Shown piece by piece: positions 11,301-26,300 of a stretch of DNA of 64,000 nucleotides. The notes under the pieces are model-generated. The model had not been told where the DNA came from, ran no database searches, and was given only the letters and a program-made list of their open reading frames with translations. The position numbers and the translations under genes were made by a program. The stretch comes from Apteryx mantelli (taxonomy: Eukaryota; Chordata; Aves; Apterygiformes; Apterygidae), in assembly GCF_036417845.1 (NCBI RefSeq), contig NC_089979.1:116779415-116843414 (forward strand), given 5' to 3'. Position 1 is the first letter of the stretch; the number at the start of each line of letters is the position of its first letter.

Positions 11301-14300
11301 TTGAACCTGGTAAAACAATGTCTTTTTATCTAGCCTTTTTCCTAGAAAGGCTAGACAATTTCACCTGAAATATTTAAAAAGAGAGAAATCAACTTTAAGC
11401 AGTTACTGGTGTACTAGATTCTATCCCAAATAGTTGAAACTTGAAAATATTATAAGCTACTAAGGAATGGTTCCTCTAAGAGGAAGTGTCAGCAACCATC
11501 ATAATGGATGTTATGACAAACCATACCTATAATAAATATATAGATTTTAAAAATAATCTTTTCACCTGATGTCCTGTATATTTGGACAGAACCTTTCCAA
11601 ACTGGACTGACAGGCCTATGTTTCCAACAAGTAGGGCTGTAAGCGATGCCCATGTAAAATTTACTCACTGTAAAAGGATGCCTGTGATCATATATTGTTT
11701 CTGTGCAACTAATTTAGTACATTCATCAGACTTGTCATACTACTTCTTCTTCAGTCTCGGGCAGTTACAGTGTGCACTAGCCCTGAAAGTTGCAACATTT
11801 AATAATTTACAGCAAGAAGAGGAGATTAAGATAGTATACTTCTAGAGGACTCGTATTACATCCTGCGGCTGACTGGTGATGAGTACTGTTAACTGCGTGA
11901 ATTACATACCTGGCTGCTCTGAGCTAAAGGCAGTCCAGAGAGACTCTTCTCCTTTGGTTACTTTGAGATACTTGTGGATACTTTGACATAAATAAAATGT
12001 TTTGGATTCCAATTAAGATTCTTCTTTCTGTCGTCTTTGTTGTTTTGCATGCCCTCAACAAGAATTGCTGGGGCTTCAGGAAAAAAAAATTTTTGGTTCT
12101 GCTCTTTCACTTCCCATTTGAAACAACATTTTGTTTATGCTATCTTGGGACTGATATGTCAAAAACACTCCCAGTTACACCATTTCTGTTATGTGCAACT
12201 TTACTTTTATGAATAACCCTACTAATGTTTTAGGGAGTTTTCACAACTGCTTTTTTAAGTGGAGGCTTTCATATTGATCCAAGGCCTTCTAAATTGCAGG
12301 GCTTAAATAAAACCATCTTATTCACAGAAAGTGATGCCATAACTAGATCCTATTTCAGTGTTCCCTTCAATTTTAAATTGTGTTGTAATACTCTTTGTAA
12401 AAATTTAATTCCACTGCAACCTGTGACTTGATACCAGAATTAGCTGCTGGGTAAACCATTCAGTTAATTACTGAAACTGTGATCTCAAGAGGGAGAGCCA
12501 AGAAGGAATGCAAGATGAGTGGAAACATTTTAATTAATATGCACAAACTTAGAGACTGGTCAAGGGAAAGGATAAGTTTTGAAGGGCAAATGCCAGCAGT
12601 AAATTAATTGCAATGATATGGTGTTTGCCAGAGGTCACATACTAACCTTGGTGTTGTAGGGCTGTAGCCATTTGTTAAGATATAGTTTGGTTGGAGCCTT
12701 GCATGCACACCTTATTCAGAGCTGAAGTGCCTTGAATTTCCTTTATCTTATTCCACTTCCAGAGTGGGAACCAAAACCCTCCAAGGAAAGGTCTGCTAGA
12801 GGAAATTTTGTTTTGTTTTCAGTAGGATTGTCTGTAGGATTTCAGTTTCAGTAGGTTTCAGTAGGATTATCATGAATTTGTGAATTGGCTATTAAAAATG
12901 TACCTCAGAAACTGTGCTTGCTGCAGCAGCTGTTTTCTCTTCAGGGAGCCCTTGTGCTCTGGCCAACAGATGGCTGAACTTTGCATGCGCACTACCTGCT
13001 CAGGCCCGCAAATCTCGTGTGTCTCAGCCTTCCTGCTTCCCTAGGGGCTGGGTGTGATCAATTTGCCCCTGGAAGACCATGTTCTTCCTCATCCAGAGCT
13101 CTGTATCTTTCTGCAAGTCTCAGTTTTCTTTTTCCAGTGCTGCTGTGTGCAGCTTAGGTGGGATCCATGGTGCCTTTTACCAGTCAGGCTGCCCTGCTGC
13201 TTCCCCTCCATAGCAATAGCCCTCAGCACCCTCCTCTGCCTTGGTGCTCTCCCACAGTTTTCTGCCTTCTTCAGCTTTTGCATCATCCTATATACTGACA
13301 TTTGGTGAAACACAAACATATAGATAGAAGTGTATATGGGTAAAAATAGACTTGCATGCATTCAAACATATTAGCCTTTACAAGAAACATGCAGATTTTT
13401 TCAACCATTAGATCTCAGTAAGACATTAAAAGAAAAAAATGCATTTTCCAGTCATTTTTTCACCAGTGTATCATTTGTCAGTACTCCAACTCATTGAAAT
13501 GCGTTTCTGATTCCCATCTCCCCTTCCTCCCTCTCCTACTTTTATATAAATATGGAAGCAAGGTTTTGAAGTAATATAAATTGTAGCTATAGGATTGCCC
13601 ATAGCTATAGGATTGTATGTATATGTATGTATGAGTGTATGTATATGCCCGTGATCTTTTCATAGCTTTTTAGAAATGTTTGTTATTGCTTTAGGTATAT
13701 GAACTTTCAGGAAAGATTGGGGCTTACTTCATATTTTAACAAGAATGTATCAGGTAAAATAAATGCATCTTAACAAGAAAATAACTAATATGTATAGCTG
13801 TCGCAGGCAAATTAAATTAATTTCTTAATTTATGTGGTATTTATATAGATTAGTCATTTTGACCACTTTGACAAAATTTGGCACTTCTTCTTTTTCTCAG
13901 AAAAGTTTAGGAGATATCCATATGCATTTATTTAAGTATTTATGTAACTTCCTTTTTCATGTTAGAAAAAGGTGTGAGATTCATTCTTATTCTTAAAATG
14001 ATTATTTTAAAATTTGTGATGTGTGTCAAACTATTTTTGTCTAGGAATTAAACCAGTTTAAAATGTACAAAACCACATCCCTGGATTGTTTTTATTAATG
14101 AAATACAATTGCTTACAGGCCATTAGTTACAGAGAAAAATTAAACTGTTTTCTGTTTAAAGCTTAACTGCTTTAGTAAAGAAAGGAAACATTATCCATAC
14201 TCAGTTAACTGAAACAATCAACAGTGCAGCCAGGTACTTAAAATGAATGACTGTGTTTGTAGAAAGGTGTGATAATAGCAGCATAGCTTGGAGAAACATA

Positions 14301-17300
14301 ATCTGTGGGAAAAGTCATTGTTAGTGCAGCATTGTTTTTATGTTGGACCAAGATTATAAGATGAAAAATGTGCACTGTTCCCATAAGCAAGATAATGCTT
14401 TGATGACTGTACACAAGAATCTGAAAATGTTGATCAAATTCAGAGCTTCAGCAGTTCCTGGTAACCAACATATTGTGGAATTCATTTAGATTTCAGAGAA
14501 CTATTATTACATCTGATTTTTTTTTTCCATTCAGAGTAGGCTTTTATTTGAGTAGAATGTAAATACCTGATACTGAAAAATCACTAGCACATATGTAGTC
14601 ATCTTTCAATAACAAGAGATCATCTTTAAAAAGTAGAATGAAGACAGAAATATCTTGCTCCAGTACAACCACCAAGCATTAGTCACACATAGCTCTTATA
14701 TAATGCTTACGTCTTCAATCAGCATGTTGACAGCTGGGCTTCTTTGTAATATTTATTTGGAGAAAAAAATTCTCTCTCATTTGGCAGAAGGGAGAAAATG
14801 AAGACAAGAGTTAAGGCAAGTGCTTAGCTGGTGAGGCTTATGTTTCAGAAGTCTCCATCATTGCAGTACCAAACCAAGCCATTATCAGAGTGGAGATTCG
14901 TAACAGTGTCTTCCTATGTCATACTTTCCCCACTCAGACTCTGTGTTGCCTTTTGGATAGGCTGTTTTTGAGGAAAGGTGAATGAATGCTGCAGCCCTTG
15001 TTGGGAGAAAGTAGTTTTCCCTTTCATTTGTTATTCTAGGTATGAAGGCATATTTTTTTCACTCTGTTATGACTTGATGAAAGGCACAAATAAAAATATC
15101 TAGCTTGAGATACTGAAGATGATATTTCAGCATTTGAAAACCAAAATGTGATAGGCCTAAGCCTGCAAGAGCTCTTGAACATGTGTATCTTAACTCTAGC
15201 ACCAAGAAGAATGTTCATGAGAGTGAACTCTCTCACACTGTGGCTATTAAATCATAATATTGTGTAAAAATGGGCTGAATTCTCTGGAAGATAAGCCATT
15301 TGTGTGTGGGAATTTCATTGCAATGGTCCAATAATCATTTTGGCTACTTTCTTTTGGCTTCATCCTTTTAGTTCAAATATATTGAATCTTTGTTGCCAAC
15401 TAAACTGTAAAACCATTAAATGGAGTTGGAAGCTCAGTGTGATCTCATTATGAAAGTTTATTTCTTATGACTGAAGACTTCCATTGCAATCAAGTTCTAA
15501 TCTTAATAAGTGAAAGAAATCAGAGTATTTAAGATAGTGTTATTATTCTTAGCTCATTGTTTTGTATATAGATAGTGACTTATGTTATAACTTGGTTTGG
15601 CTGTAACTATGTATTAGGTTTTCAGTTCTTCCTTTCTGGAATTACGTGTGAAGAATAGAGCCATTTTATTTGTTGATTGGGGTTTCAAGATGAAATCCTG
15701 CTGGGAAAACTGCAAATGTGCCTGGGGAGGATTCAGGACTTTTTGCTTTTACATATGTTTTAGAATAAAAAAGTCAAAGCACAATATCAGAAAACCATGA
15801 TTCAACATCAAACAGAATTAAAAGAGTTTTTAAGAAAAAAATAAATTATATTGTTACTAAATGTACTACAAACATTATTATAAAATTATAGCAAAAGTGG
15901 TACTTTTCTTTAAGGAATTTCCTTTTTCCCCCCTATTTTAAATTTACTTAATTTACAAAGTAAATAAATGGTCCAGGAAAAGTGAACAGCAAGATAATTA
16001 TTTTAAGAATACAAGGCTGCACTCAAATAGCCATCTGGTAGCAGTTTTAAAGCAAAAGTACTTCATTTCTCTCACATCATGCAATTTAATTGTGGAACTT
16101 GTTGCCTCAGGGTTTGCAGTGGTGAAAGTTGCAATTGGGTTCAAAATGGAATGGAGTGGGTTCATGGAAGTTGGATCCATTACAGGATGTTAAACCCTCT
16201 GGATAGAATTCTGGCATGAGTAACCCTATATCTGAGGATTGCTGGAAACTGATGAGATACAGGAGAAGGATCTATTTGTTTCCAATATATTTATCTGAAT
16301 AGTGTCTCTCAGTCATAAAATGTGTGCGGTATTTGTTGAAGTGTGTATTTTCTGACAAACTTAATGTTTGTAGTTGCATGTATATGGAGTTACTCCCTGA
16401 TGGCGGTTTAAGTGCTTTATAAACATTGCATGCATGTATCCTGACTTTGAGACCATGTACACTGATGCATGGAATACTATTACTCAGAGACATCTGATGA
16501 TGGATAATGAATAATATTTCTGCTGTTTGTTTGCTCTAGGACATCGAGGCTTGTTTGACCATACATCACACAATCCAAGTTCAAAAGTAAAGGAAAGGAA
16601 ACTACAAGGGACTTCTTCTGTTGATCAAGGAAACTTTGGAAAACCATGTTTGAGTGCAAATAGTTATAGTTCACCATTTTTTAATCGCCGGAATGGTTTT
16701 CACACAATACATTCAGAGCATAGCCCTGTGAAGCCAAGGATTGTTACTGTGGTGAAACCCAGTGGACATGCACTCAGAAAGATAACCTTGCTTCTGAACA
16801 GAAGATCGGTCCAGACTTTTGAACAGCTGATAGCTGACATTTCAGAAGCTCTGGGATTTCCACGCTGGAAGAATGACCGTGTGAGAAAGCTTTACAATCT
16901 GAGAGGTAGAGAAATCCGAAGCGTTTCTGACTTCTTCAGGGATGGTGACGCCTTCATAGCTGTGGGGAGAGAGCAGCTCACTTTGAAGAATCTGGAACTG
17001 GTAATACAAGAACTTTATCCGGATAATCCTTATGCTGTCAGTGCAATTCAGCAGAATGAGGAGCAGTCCCAAAAACTGAAGAGCAGGCTGTATGACAAGG
17101 CTTCAAAAGTGGACAGTGGCTTTGATGAGACAGAAGTTGCCAAGAACTGCAGTGATGCCGTGTCTCCCAAACTGATAGCCAGATGTGAAGGAAAAAGTCA
17201 AGCCAAGACAAGGCAAGAGGGAAAGATGAAAACCAAAAAAAAGTGGACTAGAGAAAGCTGGGATGGTGAGCAAGGGGTGAAGCCTTCTAGAAAAGCCCGA

Positions 17301-20300
17301 GAAGGTGAGAGGCACTGTAACCAAGAGAAGAGTCCTGAGAAAAGAATAGAAGAGAGTTCAGAGGAAGTAACGAGATGTGAGAAGTGTCAATGGGAAAGGC
17401 AGGCCAGACAAAAGTTACAAAAGGAAAGGCAGGCTGAGACCTCATTTGAGAACAGAGACCTCAACACAGGCACATGTCAGAGGTACCATGTAGAAAGGAA
17501 TGCAAAAGCCAGGAATTGCCGAAAATCTTCAGAAATTTCTCTGGAAGCTGAGAAAGTTGGACTGAAAGATAATGGCTGTAGGAGGACATGGAAGCACTTA
17601 CATAGGAACATTAATGAAGAGCTGGAAAAGCAAAAAAGGAGCATTGAGAAGGAAAGGGGTCTAGAGAGGCATGAAAACCATGAGAAAGGAGTAGTAAAAA
17701 TCAAGAAGAATGCTGTAGAAGCACGGCAGGTAACTTGTGAAGTGAAGGAAGAGAATGGAAGTAGCTGCATAACTAACCAAAGTGGTTGGCTAATGAAAGA
17801 TACTCCAAAAGATGCAGAGAAACCATTGAAAATACACAGGGAGGGCAGAGAAGGGCAAAGGACTAAAGAGGAGGGTGCCAGAAGAGAGGGGGATATTCTA
17901 CACAGGGACAATGACGTGAGACGACCAGAAAAAGCAGGAGAGCGCAGAATGAATAAAGAGGAAAACAAGGCTCAGGGACTGGAAGACACAAGCCGGAGGC
18001 ATGCTATTAAAAGCAGAACTGATGTGGAAAACCACTATGAGATTGGCAGGACCATTGGGGATGGGAATTTTGCAGTGGTGAAGGAATGTCGCCACTGCAT
18101 CTCCCAGGAGATCTATGCCATGAAAATTGTTGATAAGTCCAAGCTGAAGGGGAAGGAGGACATGATGGAAAGTGAGATTCTGATCATCAGGAGTCTTTCT
18201 CATCCCAATATAGTAAGCTTAATTGAAGTGTATGAAACAGAGGCTGAGATTTATCTAATCCTGGAGTATGTCCCAGGTGGGGACTTATTTGATGCAATCA
18301 TAGAAAGTGTGAAGTTCACAGAACACGATGCTGCTGTCATGATCACTGACCTGTGCGAAGCATTGGTTTATATTCACAGCAAAAACATTGTTCACAGAGA
18401 CCTCAAACCAGAGAATCTTTTGGTAAGTATTGGCACTAACAATATATATGTGCAAGAGCTGGATTTATTTTTCTTTTTGTTATGGATCTTTGGATATTTC
18501 TTAAGAAAATACAGTGCAGAGAAGAGGTACTGTAGCAGTAAAGTTTGGAAAAAAAGAGTACAATTTTGAAGTGAAAGTAGCCTTCTGGTTTGCTTTGCAT
18601 ATATCTGCTGTACACTGCTGATAGTAGTGCCTGCAGATAGAAATTCATGTGTAAGTGACCTGGCTTTCTTGCATAGTGAATTTTTGCATATTTCTGGAAA
18701 TCAGGTCTGTTATTTAATATCTGACTTCTAGGTATCCAAGCTTGAATGCTTTGCATGAAGCAAGTGCTGAATCATAAGGCATCTCCCTTGCAGACCGGAA
18801 TGTATTAAAATTGCCAATTCAGCTTATTAATTTGAAGCTCTCTTTGTTAACTGCAGTCACATTCTGCAGACCAACATGCTAGTCCTCTCCTGTAGCAGTT
18901 TCTGCCTTGTGATGATTTTGTTTCTCAAGAGCAGAAGTATGATGCAGTTGGTTGTAATAATCTGAAACTGCAAGATGAGTATTTCAGTGAATTATAGCAC
19001 TGAGCACTAAAGTCAGCCCAAGTACAACCCTTGTGCCAAAAAGCAAAATTCTTTTTTGCAACACATTTCCGAGGCTACATTCTTTGCATTCAGCACTGAA
19101 ATCAGTTGAGTTACTCACATGAGCTCCCTTGCCAATCCTATGTCTTATGCTTTTGCACTAAAGTTCCAAAATTTGGACCATATAGAGACCATGTTTTTGC
19201 AAATCTAATTTGATCTGCTGGTGGAAGATCACAGTTAGCCAAAAATGGGTTATAGGCAATTTGGTCTTATGTGCCATTCAGTTCTTTAATGGAATTAATA
19301 TTGGGAAGGTATCACTGGGAATTACTGGACAAAAAAGACAGCATAGCTTGTAGAATAAGCAGAGATTGGACAAGGATGGGCGTGAAAGGTTTGCTCCTGA
19401 ATCTCTTAATCAACCAATAGTATGTATACTAGCTCCTGCTATGCAACCTGGATAGTCTGAAGAAGATTATTGGTATGTAGGCTGCATGTAAAGAAAAGAT
19501 GGAGAGTGCAAGTGGTTGGTTTGCGGAAAGAATTGTGTTTCTAGGCCCTGCCTTCATGCTCATTGTTTTGATGTGAAAGCAAGACTTCACTCAGAACTGA
19601 AGGGTGCTCTTCCAGAGGCTGGAAGAATTTTCCATTTTGAACCAGGCTCTGCTCCTTCCTCTTTACTGAAATTAAACTGGTACATGTGAAACACCTGAGA
19701 CCAGATGCTTTATTTCCCTTTATAATGTGTAATCATCACAATGACGCAGGTAAGCAGAAAGAGGGGTGTGATACAGATCTGTTCAGATTGTTTTCACATT
19801 TAATTTGACTCTCTGCTAAACAGAGATTCCTGGGCAGCGGCAAGTTTTGTAGCATTGGAATAATCACGTTGTCCATTCTGGCTAAACATACATGTCAGAA
19901 AATATTTTGCAGGGACAAACTTACTCCTGGCCTGTAGGTATTTTGCTTTATCATCAGGGTCGCCCAAACTGAATGCGAAAAGACTTATCTGTTGGAGTTT
20001 CCCCTTGCTGCTAAGTGACTGAACACCTACCTTATATGTAGTTTACATAAAGCTTCCCATTGAAAAATTAAGGTAAGTAGTAAGTTCAACAAGTCAAATG
20101 AAGTTATAAATTGTTGATAGTATTTTGCTTATTTGTAGATATTCCAGTGGAACTTACCCCTGCCATTTAGTGCAGAGGTGTGGGAATTGTACCAACCCTG
20201 TCCAGCAGCACAGGTCCCTTCTGTAAGGAATCCTTCTCAGAAGGGTATTTTTAATCACAGTGTTTGGGAATGGTACTTAGCAAGGTTTTCACGTGCTATC

Positions 20301-23300
20301 CAATAAGCATCTTAGTAAATACAAGTTATCTAAGTGAAGATTTCTGTCTTTCTGACCTAAAAGGTGCTGTTTCTGACTTCTTGGAGTCACTGAAGCAGTA
20401 ACGGAGTAGGAAGGACTGCTGCTGCTAATCTTAAAGTGTCAGCCAGAGCTGAACAGTAACAAGCGTTGAAGAAAAATTCATGGGCTCATCCAGTGTTGGC
20501 AGGTCAGGGGCTGTGGGTAGTCTACTGGAGAGGAAGCACAGTGCTGTAAGTGCTGGCATCCTGAAACATCACCTTTTCTGTTCTGGGTTGTGGGATACCT
20601 CTCACTTCACTTCAGATTGCTGCTCTGTAGATGTTTAAGTCTGAGCTAGCTTTCCTAGGCTCTCTTTGTACATAGTGAAAAGAAATAGGCACACACATTA
20701 GGCTGTTGAATCATTTATCCTATTTTGGATGTCTGTTTTTGGTCAGGTGAATCCTGTCCTTTCTCTTTCTTGCCTGTAATTTTTCCATATTTCTTAAACC
20801 TTTCTAGCAAATGGAGAATGGAAGAAAAAACATCCTTAGTCTTTTTTCCTAAAGCAATGCGTCTGTCTGCTATAAACCTGCTATGTGTGAAAGTCTAATC
20901 CTGCTCCTAATGACTTTTGAGCGTACTGGCTAATTTCCATCAGAGTTGACAGAACAGCAATCTGAGGAAGAAATATTTCTACAAGTTTCATGCGAATAAG
21001 CAGCCAGGGAAAGAAGGGAAACCCTATTTCTACCTACCACAGAAGGAAAGGTGGAAATACACTTTGATGTCTCATGAAATGTAAGGTTATTCACACAGGA
21101 CAGAGTTGGAGACCTGGTTTAATTAGTTCACTCTTGTTCCTCTTGTAGAACTGTCCTCTAGTTATTATACTTCTATAACATCCACAGTTATCCCTTTTTG
21201 TTCCCCCCTCCCTCTCTTACTGCTGTGGCTGCCAGCAACTTCCATGCTCCTTGCAGCATAACTGTGAGGCAGAAGGGTGGTGACTGCATTACAAAAACAA
21301 AATCTGTTTGACAGCTGGTGTGAAGACAGCTGCTCTGACTCCCTCCTGTCAGCTAACACAGTCACCTGATTTAGGACTAGATGTTTAACAATAAAACCTT
21401 TGCTACCAAAGATGAGCAATATGGTGTATTTAGCCCCACAAAAGAAGCCAGTCACTTCTTTAATGCTACCTGGAGGAGCATAGGAGGAACAGAATTTTCT
21501 AATGAGGTTCTTGGCTAAAGGGCTTTTTAATTCTACTGGAAGTGACATTTCTTGAGTTGTGGGTTAGAAATCGGTTTCAAAGTGCGGTGGCTGTTTTTCC
21601 AGTTTATGGCTGTAAAAGACCCAAAGTCACAACCTTGCCCCTTCTTGTATCAGTGATTGTTAATTTATCTCCTTGATGCTTCCAAAACATGCCAGTATGG
21701 TAACTGTGTTTAACATTGGGCTTTATAAATAATAATATAACTGTTATAGCTTCTCATACATTTGAGTTTTTCCTCTTTTTTCTCCTTTTCTCTAAGTTTT
21801 CATATATGAGAACTTCAAGTTTAGCTTTTCTCTCGTTTAACTTCAGTTTTGTGATACTATCTACAAATACACAAAGCACTGTCAGGGATTTCCAAATGCA
21901 TTTGAGTTAAAATCCTATTTAACCGGTTGCCTGTCAGGAGCTTTCAGTATGATAAGCCTACACAGGGAATTTTCTGTAAGATTTTTTCATAGAGGTATTC
22001 TTCTAGCTAGCAGCAAGAGAAGTCTGAAACTCAAGTATATAAGCAGTGCTTTCTCTTTAGCTCTGAGTATCTCTTTCTAATATACAAAAGTCCTGCTATC
22101 ATGATGTCTATGTGAAGAATCTGTGCTACCTTATGTATTTGCATACAGAGGAATATTTATGCTATAAATCGCCATCTTAAACGTCCTGTTGAATTTCACA
22201 GTGTAGATGTGGAAAACATACAGGAACATGAAGAGGTGGCAGTCATCAGCAGGCAGGAGAAAGAAGAAGGATCAGTTTGCCCCTTCTTTGAAGATGAATT
22301 TGGCTTTCTATTAGAGATGGCTGTATTAAAATCTTCTAGGTGGAAGACTGGTTAGTCTGGTTAGCTGGACTAGTTAGAAATACAAAACAGTATTCAAATA
22401 TCCCATTATGGCATCTGCATTCGAGAGAGTGGTGAGCAGTTTTGACTGCCTGCAGTCCAAGGCTACCAGACACTTCCCTTACAGTTGAAGGACACAAATA
22501 TTTATAATGCCTAAACTGGCTGCTTATAGAAAGTGTACTGAATACTGTTCCTCCTTATCTCTGACTCTGTAGGTAGTTAAGACAAGGCAGGCCTTTTAAA
22601 TGGGCTTTTGGAACCATTCTTTGTCTTGAGTGCAGATGCTTTAATAGGTATCTTTTTAGGCATCACGGGAGGCTAGTATGATCATCTAATGTTACCATTT
22701 TTGTTTTGTTAGCGCCATTTCACATTGGCTCTGCAGAGTGCATATTGTAGGTGTGGGAGGCATGGTTGGATTTCTCTTGAGCAGGCTCTGGATTTCTGTC
22801 ATGCTGCTGTGAGTAAGTACTCTGGCCTCAGAAGAAACAAAAGTGACCTAGGAACCTTTTGTTTCAGAGTGGCATATACATTTCTGTGTTGAAAAGAATT
22901 TACATGCTTTTCTGCTGCCAGGCAATGGAATGGATAGACTGGAGTGTACAAGGATTGGGATCCTTCACCTGAGCTCACTCCACGTGAGCTGAGTTTGAGT
23001 TGTTCTGAGCATAGTATTGCTGAAGATGCTGAGGAGCTCTGGGCTGAGGTTTTCAAGCATGCCGGCAGGTTACACGCTTTCTTTGAAACAGTTGTCATGA
23101 AGCTATAAAAATATACCCAAGTGCCTACCAGTTTGGTTGTTATGTGAAATGAAAGCTTACTGGTTTTGTCCTGGAAGAACAGACAGTGCAGTATTGCCAC
23201 CTTGTGCTCTGTTGAGAGATTAGAGTTTGATGTCCTGATAAAAGAAAAAGTATAAGTGTATTTCACAAAGCAAGACAACCAGATGTTCCCAACTGACTTT

Positions 23301-26300
23301 GGTAAGATTGGGATTAGGACCAGTGACCCACCTTGGTTTCTAAATGTTTACATAAACATAAAACTGATATTTGTCTTAGAATGATAGCATGCAGGATATT
23401 AGTGGAAATCTGTGTGATACAGTTTTGTTGTGTAATTTTAAAAGCTTTATATGTATAATATAAAATATATTCATACTTGTATATTCATAGAATATATAAA
23501 ATTGAAATTTTCCACTGTAACTTTTTTAGCATGCTACCACTATTACTCATATGCTTCAAATCTAAATTCTGTGTATAGATGCTTCTCTAGGAAGTAACTG
23601 TTACCTTTATATAATTTATTTTTCATTTTTCTCAGCTGATGTGTTCACAGCACATCATGACAAAACATCATGAAGTTGTCTGCTTTTAAAAAATAAAAAG
23701 ATGGCTACTACATTTTACCTTTCTCCAGCAAAAGTTTTTACTGCCTGCCTGTAGTAAACTTTATTTTCAGTTTCACACTGAAAACTGTTTTTTCTTAGGA
23801 AAACAACAAAACCCCAAAACTTTTTGTTGGTTGGAAACTAGAAGAGTGTTCATAATTGCTATAAAGAAGACAAGCAGGGATTATTTGGCTGTAATGTAGG
23901 AGAGCAGTTGTCCCATCTGTGCCCTTTGCTGTCTTATAACAGAGACTATCTTGAATTTTTGGCCATCTCAAGCACTGTCTGGTGGCAAAGTGTGAAGTGT
24001 TAAAGCATGGTGTATGTCTGCCGTATCATATTCCAGCTTGTCCCTTCAAAACCTGTGAGTCTGGATTTCCTTGGGTTTCTTGTAGACATGTTCACTGCAG
24101 GTCTTTTCCCTGTAGTTACAGAGATGGACAATTTCTCATTTAAAGCAACATGACACTTTTTTAATTCTTAAAGAATGTTGGAATATCAGTCACCAGTATT
24201 AAGAATATTGATATGTTTTATTACCTTGCTATCTTGTTCATGACTTGACCTTTGAATATTTTGTTTCTTAAAATAATGTTTCATTGACCACATTACAAAT
24301 TAAAGAAAAACAAAATTAGAATGGGAAGAAGTGTTTTGACTACTTTCCAGGTGGATGTAGGAGATGGGAACTGCAAGAGACACACATTTAGGAGGATATT
24401 TCACTTGGATCTATTACTCCAACTCTTAATATGTAATGACTGTGACTCATACTTGTTTTCAGGGCAGCAGATAGAGTAGCAGAATAATTTGCAAATAAAT
24501 GAAGAGTTGTTTGGTTTTTTATTAGACTTTTATGAGGGAGTTATGCTTTTTGGGTGACACTGTGAAGTCAGTAACTTACCTGGGAATATCACGTTTCAGC
24601 GTAAAGAAGCTCACAGCTTTCCTCTCTCCAAAGGGAAAGAAGAACTTGTTTTCACAAGGGAAGAAAATTAACATTGAATTCACTCTCCTTTACTTTTCAT
24701 CCTCCTACCTTTTCATTTCTTGGAGGTTAGAGTGTGCCAGAGCTTTTAGAACAAAGTTTCCTTTTCCTTTATTGCTTCTCCTCTTAATTATATACACCAA
24801 CTTAGTATACGCAAACAACTTTCTAAATACTGTTTATCAAAATGCTGTTTCCATTTCATTTTGATTTACTTGAAAGCATTACTCTCAGGACTTACTTCTT
24901 CCTGCTTATTATTAACTGCTTCCTTTATATTTTGATGTCTTCAAATGAATCTGGACTAAATATGTACATTTTTTTTGTTGTGTATAGGTTCAGCATAATG
25001 CAGATAAATCTACTACACTGAAACTAGCAGATTTTGGCCTTGCAAAGCAGGTTACAAAACCCATATTTACTGTGTGTGGAACACCAACATATGTTGCCCC
25101 TGAAATACTTGCTGAGAAGGGTGAGTGTATATATTTATAATTTTTAGTAAATCATATGATTACTCTGAACTTTCTAATCATGGAAATATTCCAGAATGCT
25201 TCAACCTATCGATATGTCTTTACAGGGTAGGAGATGGGCTAGCAGTATAATCTGTGAAAGGAAAGAAAACCTTTTAGCTTTTGAGAAACATAAGCATGAC
25301 ACCAGTCGTATCTGCGGTTTTAAAGTTTATGGTAACGTAAATGTGATATTTTTCAAGCAGGCAAGACATAAAATGCCATAGAAAATAATTGCTGAAATGG
25401 GGTAAATGAGGAAGAGTTCATCTTACAACCTGAGGATAGTCACCCCCATTTCATGTTTGCAATCCAAACAACTCCAAGGCCCATAATGATGCAAAAAGAT
25501 TGTGAAAATATATCCCATACTTACATAACAACCCCAAACGTAGTTCAAATCAGAAGAAGGTTTGGCAATTTCATATCCAAAAAGATTCAGACCTGGAAAA
25601 GAGTCAGTTCTGTTGATGACTCAAGCAAAGCTATTTCTGTTTCTTGTTCTGTGGAGCTGGGTTGCGCATCTCCAGTTATATTCTGTTTCAATGGAAACTT
25701 GGCACTTTCGTAGTGCTTTTTTGGAAGAGAATCTGAGAAGGACTATTTTACAAATAAAAGCTGTGTTTTTTCAATTAGGCTCCAATTGACACTGGCCTTG
25801 TGAGACAGAGAATGTGTTGAAGAAGAGAGGGACTTTGGGAGAGCTGTAGTTATTAACAAACAGTACAGCTCAGCTTGAAAACATGGTGTACCAGCCACTC
25901 ATTCTTTGGCTGACCTCATCTTTTCAAGAAACAACCTTCTGTGTTTCTTGGAGAATGGAAGAAAAAAGTTTCCTACCATTTATGACTTTTCTCTCTAAAA
26001 CAGGACTTTTGGTAAAAGATAGTTAGCCTGTGGTTTGTCTTTTTCTCCTAAGGTTATGGGCTTGAAGTTGATATGTGGGCAGCTGGTGTGATCCTTTACA
26101 TTCTCCTCTGCGGTTTTCCCCCTTTTCGCAGTCAGGAACGTGATCAAGAAGAGCTGTTTCAGATTATACAGCTGGGTCATTATGAGTTCCTTTCCCCATA
26201 CTGGGACAATATTTCTGCAGGTAAGAGTCATCGTTTATACCATACCTGAGAAGTGACAGACTTCTTCCCTGGAATGGTATGGACACATAAATTCCACTTT

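Larger units (their letters stand above)
2319..16539 (+). other. DCLK3: DCLK3 intron 1 (14.2 kb)
   Basis: It is bounded by GTGAGT at 2319 and CTCTAG at 16539. It contains no recognisable exon of another gene. It holds a short direct repeat (2961-3000), a C10 run (4430-4439), a hairpin element (5429-5494), an A/GA-rich tract (7037-7065), a long pyrimidine-rich block (10140-10870) and a TATG-type tract (13615-13650). Confidence 0.85.
2037..16590 (+). other. Overlapping upstream ORF in the DCLK3 leader (spliced, 110 codons)
   Basis: An ATG at 2037 has a strong context (G at -3, G at +4). Its frame differs from DCLK3. It is open to the exon 1 donor (94 codons, phase 0) and, after splicing to exon 2, continues 16 codons to a TAA at 16588-16590. 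It therefore overlaps the DCLK3 start at 2249. It is relevant only if the transcript starts upstream of 2037. The product is Ala/Gly/Arg-rich and not recognisable, so a regulatory role is more likely than a protein. Confidence 0.35.
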
